Shown here: piece after piece, positions 59,931 to 64,000 of the stretch
Position numbering within the stretch: position 1 is the stretch's first letter
Layout: each line of letters opens with the position of its first letter
Source: CAZDDB01 sp963843285
Lineage (GTDB): Bacteria; Acidobacteriota; HRBIN11; JAKEFK01
Length of the DNA stretch: 64,000 nucleotides
Assembly: GCA_963843285.1 (NCBI GenBank)
Contig: CAWJJO010000013.1
Location: 310,001-374,000 of the forward strand
Direction of reading: 5' to 3'
The notes under the pieces: generated by a model
Database searches by the model: none
What the model was told of the DNA's origin: nothing
The model's input: the letters and a program-made list of their open reading frames with translations, nothing else
Program-made: the position numbers and the translations under genes

Positions 59931-61345
59931 CGGGAAAATTTCACATCTTTTTTGCAGTGCTTCTTGTTTGCTTTGCATCCGCAGTCCTGGCAGAAACGAA
60001 AGATACCTGTCTGAGCTGTCATACGGATACGGGGGGCGCGGAAGCTACCACATTCAGGAATGATGTGCATTTCCAGAATGGAGTGAGCTGCGCGGATTGC
60101 CATGGAGGAGATCCGTCCGCCGAGGACATGGAAACGGCAATGAACCCGGCCAAGGGATTTCTTGGCAAGCCGAAACCTTCGGACATCCCGGCCATGTGCG
60201 GCACGTGTCATGGCGATGTGCAGGAGGGTTTTGAAAAAGGAATTCACGGCACTGGATTAAAAAATAACAGCAAGGGTCCCCAGTGTGTCTCTTGTCATGG
60301 GATACACAATATCCTTCCGGTCAAAGACCAGCATTCGCCTGTTTCTGCAAGCAACGCAACAAAGACGTGCGCGAAATGCCACAGCAGCGCGGATTACATG
60401 AAGCAATTCAACCCCGGGTTACCGGTCGACCAGTACGAAAAATATCTGACCAGTGTTCATGGAAAACTCAATGCGACAGGCGATGTAAAAGCAGCAACCT
60501 GCGTAAGCTGCCATTCCAATCACTTGATTTTCGCTGTGAAGGATCCCCGTTCCCCCGTCTCTCCAATGAAAATTCCATCAACCTGCGCGCACTGCCATAA
60601 CAATGCGAAATATATGGCGGAGTATAAGATCCCTACGAATCAGTTTGACGACTATGTAAATAGCGTTCATGGTATCGCCTTGCTAAAGAATTCGGATTTG
60701 AGCGCTCCTGCTTGCAACTCCTGCCACGGGAATCACGGCGCCGCGCCTCCGGGGGTGGAAAGCGTTTCCAGTGTATGCGGTCAATGCCACCAGGCAAATG
60801 CAGAACTGTATGATAAGAGCGTTCACCACGCAGTTTTTCAGCAAAAATCCCTACCGGGCTGCGTTGTTTGCCACTCCAACCATCTTGTAAAAGCTCCGAC
60901 AGATGCAATGATCGATTTTCATCCGGATTCTCTTTGCGGAAGTTGCCACGCCGAGGACCCGGAAGATAAAGCCGCTCCTGTCATCCGAAGCATGCGAGCA
61001 ACCTTGCTGGGTTTAACGAAGGGACAGTCAGAAGCGGAGCAGGTTCTGAATCAGGCGGAACAGCTTGGAATGGATGTGGTGGAATCAAAGTATTCATTGA
61101 AGGATGTCAACCAATCTCTAATTGAAGCAAGAGTAAAAGTTCATACTTTCGCGCAGGAACCCGTTTCCGAATCAGCTGGCCCCGGTTTGAAAGTAATTGC
61201 GCAAGCCAAAGAAGCCGGGCACACCGCAATCAAAGAATACTATTTCCGCCGGAAAGGGCTGGGAGTTTCTACCCTGCTGCTGACTGTTGTTGTCGTCCTG
61301 CTGTACCTCAAAATCCGGCAAATAGAACAGAAATCTACAAAGTAA
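59927..61345 (+). CDS. Eleven-haem cytochrome c, membrane-anchored
   Basis: 472 residues. A signal peptide, then eleven CxxCH motifs (CLSCH, CADCH, CGTCH, CVSCH, CAKCH, CVSCH, CAHCH, CNSCH, CGQCH, CVVCH, CGSCH) between about residues 26 and 350, a helical stretch, and a C-terminal membrane segment. It is translationally coupled to cytochrome b (GTGA), so it probably takes the place of cytochrome c1/f. Many extra His could be second haem ligands. Confidence 0.92.
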   Translation: MTGKFHIFFAVLLVCFASAVLAETKDTCLSCHTDTGGAEATTFRNDVHFQNGVSCADCHGGDPSAEDMETAMNPAKGFLGKPKPSDIPAMCGTCHGDVQEGFEKGIHGTGLKNNSKGPQCVSCHGIHNILPVKDQHSPVSASNATKTCAKCHSSADYMKQFNPGLPVDQYEKYLTSVHGKLNATGDVKAATCVSCHSNHLIFAVKDPRSPVSPMKIPSTCAHCHNNAKYMAEYKIPTNQFDDYVNSVHGIALLKNSDLSAPACNSCHGNHGAAPPGVESVSSVCGQCHQANAELYDKSVHHAVFQQKSLPGCVVCHSNHLVKAPTDAMIDFHPDSLCGSCHAEDPEDKAAPVIRSMRATLLGLTKGQSEAEQVLNQAEQLGMDVVESKYSLKDVNQSLIEARVKVHTFAQEPVSESAGPGLKVIAQAKEAGHTAIKEYYFRRKGLGVSTLLLTVVVVLLYLKIRQIEQKSTK

Positions 61346-61368
61346 CCCGACGAATTCACCGTGATTTG

Positions 61369-61386
61369 GCCGGCGGAGACGCCGGC
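61369..61386 (+). terminator. Short GC hairpin after the cytochrome operon
   Basis: GCCGGCG-GAGA-CGCCGGC, 7-bp stem and GAGA tetraloop, 24 bases after the 11-haem gene. No T-run follows, so it may be a dispersed repeat. The rest of 61346-61561 shows nothing else I can support. Confidence 0.4.
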
Positions 61387-61561
61387 GCTACTAAAACCGT
61401 TCAGCTGTGTCATTCAGTCACAAAACTGCCAGATTTTCACATGCCCGCATTCATCGTAGTGGTTGTTTGTCCAGAATCGCGTGGAGATCCTGGAATGGCT
61501 TATTCAGATCTATTGGCACGGAGGTTGCGGTCTGTAGAGTTGGATCGCAAGCGAGGTGGTT

Positions 61562-62188
61562 ATGAGACTAGCATTGAATATGCCTCATCAATTCTTGAGA
61601 ATTCTCATCTCCCTGATGGTGGTCACGCTTTTCGCGATAGCACTGGCTCAGTGTCCTTCACTCGGGAACGACAACCGCCAGGAGAAAAGCTTCCACTTAG
61701 CGGTCCCCTTCGAAAGTGATGATTTGCCAAATTTAAGAGAACCCCGTCCAAACGTTCATACGGCAGGTCAACCGACAGTAAGAGGAATGCAAGAGATGGC
61801 CCGTCGCGGCATAAGAACCGTGATCAACCTTCGTCCGCAGACGGAGGCAGGTGCCAGGGATGAATCAACGGAAGTCCGAAAGTTGGGGATGAACTATCAT
61901 TACATACCGGTTACACCAAACACCTTCAGTTTGGAAAAGGTGGACGAGTTCGCCTGCATTCTCAAGGATGAGAAAAACAGCCCGTTCTTCATTCATTGCC
62001 ATAGCGGAAATCGGGTTGGCGGCATGTGGTTTCTCTACCGGGTATTGGTGGAGAAAGCAGACATTTCAGTTGCGTTGACGGAAGGTCGACAAATTGGAAT
62101 GACCCCAGCATTAGAAGGCCTTCTTCTGGATTTTATCCAGCGCACGAAGGAAGAAAAACCAGAGTTTCTTTGCCAGAGTCAGCGGTAA
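61562..62188 (+). CDS. Secreted DSP/DUF442-like phosphatase
   Basis: 208 residues from ATG 61562. A signal peptide (about 1-30) is followed by a dual-specificity-phosphatase-like fold: TAGQPTVRGMQEMARRGIRTVINLRP and the P-loop HC146HSGNR151VGGMW. The Arg is five positions after the Cys, as in DUF442/beta-lactamase-hydrolase-like phosphatases rather than classical CX5R. A periplasmic phosphatase of unknown substrate. A paralogue begins at 63598. Confidence 0.85.
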   Translation: MRLALNMPHQFLRILISLMVVTLFAIALAQCPSLGNDNRQEKSFHLAVPFESDDLPNLREPRPNVHTAGQPTVRGMQEMARRGIRTVINLRPQTEAGARDESTEVRKLGMNYHYIPVTPNTFSLEKVDEFACILKDEKNSPFFIHCHSGNRVGGMWFLYRVLVEKADISVALTEGRQIGMTPALEGLLLDFIQRTKEEKPEFLCQSQR

Positions 62189-62198
62189 GCAATGCTCT

Positions 62199-63494
62199 TC
62201 AGGGAATTGCCCCGTTTGACTCCGCAAGTCTTCTCAGTTCATTTAGATGCTTTTGTACATCTGTTGGTAGAGAAGTTCCAGCGCTGCCCGTAAATCCCAG
62301 GAATGTCGATTGCTCATACCTCCGATAACAGGCGAGACCAATATGTGTATGCGGAAATTGACGAACGCAAGCCTCATAATAAAGATCATGCAACGACCAG
62401 AGTTCCATATCCCGCAGCGTTTCGTAGCAATCCCCGAGCAATAAGAGGGCTTCACCCGAATTTGCATTGCCGGGATAGTGACTGAGAAAATCATGCAGCG
62501 CGGCGGAGGCCCTCAGGTAAAGGATGTCAGCGCCACGATCGGCGGGATATTCCTGCATCTTCCTTGCTCGCTCCATTAGATCTTTCGCTTCCGCGAACAG
62601 GCCGTCGGCTGTCATGGGTTTAGGTGATCCTTCCGCAATCCACTCCAGCAAAGAACCTTGCCACCGGAGTGCTTCTTCTTTTAGGAATACCGGACTCGTA
62701 GGAGATGTGATCACACGGTTGACCAGGGCCAGCGCGCGATTCGGATCGCGTTTTACACGAATCGCGGTTGCGATACCGTAGTGCAGGGCCCGCTCCCATT
62801 CCAGTGGACGTTCCTTGGCCGCTGAAGGATCTCCCAGAATCTTGTCGAACTCTGCGAGGGCGCGGTCGAATTGGCGAGTCGCATCGAAAAATTCCGCCCT
62901 TTCAAGGGGAGATCTGAGACTTTTCGGCACGTCCTCCTCGATTGCAGAAATATCAACTTCGCTGCTTGATCGGGTATGACACACGATGCAGAAATTTGTA
63001 ACTGTCTTAAGAACTTTTCTAGCATAGGGCCTGCGACCGGAGCGAAGATCCTCGTAGGCGCGGAGTACTTGTTCTTTAAAGAGCCCCGAAATGAGAACAA
63101 CACTTGGATCCTCATCCGGAGTTGTTGCGTTTTCCTGTTTAGAAGAAGAGGCACCTGGCATCGCATGAGCTAGGTCCGCGAGTTTTTTCACGTTGGTTTC
63201 GATGCGTTTGAAGTTTTCCGGTGAGTTGTATTGCTCATCGCTGAAGAGATCAGGAAGAAGCTCGGAAAACACGGAACGAAGTTCCTGCATCTTTTTGCTC
63301 CACGCAGGATTGCCGGAAGGCGCCTCTACAGCTCCCACAACGAATCTCACGTTCAAGACGAAAAAAAAGATGATGACGAGTCGATTCTTTCTAACGATGG
63401 CGAACCTCTTGTCTACGCAGACTGAAATACGCAAAGAGCATGCCAGGCGGCAACTTACATTATCGGCGGAAACAACCGGGCCAAGATCAGTCAA
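62199..63494 (-). CDS. Secreted mono-haem protein with TPR-like helices
   Basis: Frame of 431 codons. A hydrophobic signal segment (NRLVIIFFFVLNVRFVVGA) lies at about residues 37-55, so the real start is later than the TTG at 63494; in-frame TTG 63431 is one option and no ATG is available. One CxxCH (NFCIVCHTRSS) and then TPR-like helical repeats (ALAEFDKILG, EALLLLGDCYETL). Probably a periplasmic c-type cytochrome acting as a scaffold. It is convergent with the phosphatase-like gene. Confidence 0.72.
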   Translation of the reverse strand: MTDLGPVVSADNVSCRLACSLRISVCVDKRFAIVRKNRLVIIFFFVLNVRFVVGAVEAPSGNPAWSKKMQELRSVFSELLPDLFSDEQYNSPENFKRIETNVKKLADLAHAMPGASSSKQENATTPDEDPSVVLISGLFKEQVLRAYEDLRSGRRPYARKVLKTVTNFCIVCHTRSSSEVDISAIEEDVPKSLRSPLERAEFFDATRQFDRALAEFDKILGDPSAAKERPLEWERALHYGIATAIRVKRDPNRALALVNRVITSPTSPVFLKEEALRWQGSLLEWIAEGSPKPMTADGLFAEAKDLMERARKMQEYPADRGADILYLRASAALHDFLSHYPGNANSGEALLLLGDCYETLRDMELWSLHDLYYEACVRQFPHTHIGLACYRRYEQSTFLGFTGSAGTSLPTDVQKHLNELRRLAESNGAIP

Positions 63495-63597
63495 ACTGAC
63501 ATAAAGGCAGACGAAATGACAGTATTCAGACTCTTCCTACCGACGGGAAGTCACCCGGTATGTCTTTTGCATCAGGCATCAATCAGGAGTATACAAT

Positions 63598-64000
63598 ATG
63601 AAACATTCAATCCCAGTTTTTATCATACTGATCTTGATAACGGTTGCATTTGCAACGCCCACGGACCAGATTCCAAATCTTCAACAACCTCGTTACAACA
63701 TTTTCACAGCCGGGCAGCCCACTGACACCGGCTTCCGGTTGGCCGCAGACACAGGCATGAAGACAGTCATCAATGTCTTGCCCGAAAAAGAATGCGTGCA
63801 AAACGAAGAAAGCATGGTAATCACAAACAAGATGCTTTACTGGCACTTTCCGTTCGAAACTTCAGGATTCCAAAGAGAAACATTTGAACAGTTTGGCTGG
63901 TTGGTAGCCAGTGTGCAAAAGCCAGTGCTGATTCATTGCTCCACTGGGAACCACGTTGCCGGTTTGTGGTTTGGCTATCGTGTTTTGATTGACAAGGCGC
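63598..64000 (+). CDS. DSP/DUF442-like secreted protein, cut by right edge
   Basis: At least 134 residues. AGGAG lies about 8 nt before the ATG. Signal peptide about 1-19 (ending VAFA), then IFTAGQPTDTGFRLAADTGMKTVINVLP and a P-loop HC114STGNH119VAGLWFGYRVLIDKA. It is a clear paralogue of 61562-62188, but the Arg of the loop is His here, so phosphatase activity is doubtful. The 3' end is outside the window. Confidence 0.82.
   Translation, partial: MKHSIPVFIILILITVAFATPTDQIPNLQQPRYNIFTAGQPTDTGFRLAADTGMKTVINVLPEKECVQNEESMVITNKMLYWHFPFETSGFQRETFEQFGWLVASVQKPVLIHCSTGNHVAGLWFGYRVLIDKA

Noticed and set aside
61366..61719. 117-codon open frame after the cytochrome operon
   Set aside because: It starts in a GC hairpin, has no ribosome-binding site and overlaps the better supported phosphatase-like gene in another frame.

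Overview
The window comes from a Gram-negative bacterium, most likely an Acidobacteriota member of moderate GC content. Two outer-membrane-related genes (LpxH, Lnt) show a diderm cell. A PadR regulator next to an 'orphan' MacB/FtsX-type permease (53862-56836) is the PadR-ADOP pair typical of Acidobacteriota. TolB-propeller Ser/Thr kinases and palindromic dispersed repeats fit that assignment. The assignment is inference: there is no rRNA here. No insertion sequence, phage or CRISPR array was seen.

Layout. (1) 1-3480: a membrane-fusion (HlyD-like) protein cut by the left edge, a PqqD-like/M50 peptidase/HlyD fusion, and, convergent to them, a small gene encoding a ~49-residue leader followed by 20 pentapeptide repeats (GGRTP). 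This looks like an unrecognised peptide maturation/export system. (2) 3481-8039: two STAS proteins, an NTF2-like secreted protein, LpxH, ParB, ParA and a DUF151 nuclease-like protein. (3) 8163-16463: a PCYCGC-type lipoprotein, then a molybdenum block: XdhC, a MobA-like nucleotidyltransferase, a three-subunit xanthine dehydrogenase/4-hydroxybenzoyl-CoA reductase-type hydroxylase, a DsbD-N-like protein and a molybdopterin oxidoreductase. (4) 16630-20488: a minus-strand operon of M1 aminopeptidase, ornithine-cyclodeaminase-like and threonine-dehydratase-like proteins. (5) 20569-28187: envelope genes, including a SPOR protein, a degenerate PilB/GspE-like protein and Lnt in one operon, a LOG-family protein, a MerR regulator with a clear MerR-type promoter and its secreted partner, and a DinB protein.

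(6) 28223-36870: five overlapping plus-strand genes: a SEDS-like polytopic protein with an FHA-like part, a divergent penicillin-binding protein with complete SxxK/SxN/KTG motifs and an FHA-like part, a membrane protein with a kinase-like domain, a PP2C-like membrane phosphatase with LysM, and a small LysM protein. The content recalls the actinobacterial pstP-rodA-pbpA-pknA/B locus, but the proteins are very divergent. (7) 37016-42764: assorted housekeeping and accessory genes. (8) 42906-51219: two large convergent kinases, one a kinase-ATPase-TPR fusion carrying two solute-binding-protein family 5 domains, the other a kinase with a TolB-like propeller. (9) 51547-57513: tRNA-Leu(CAA), an M20 amidase, an alpha/beta hydrolase, PadR-ADOP, and a toxin-antitoxin pair in toxin-first order. 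(10) 57983-61345: a cytochrome bc-type operon (mono-haem c, Rieske, b6-type cytochrome b, 11-haem c), then secreted phosphatase-like paralogues around a mono-haem helical-repeat protein to the right edge.

The two most promising undescribed systems are the repeat peptide with its M50/HlyD export proteins, and the five-gene SEDS/PBP/kinase/phosphatase/LysM cassette.
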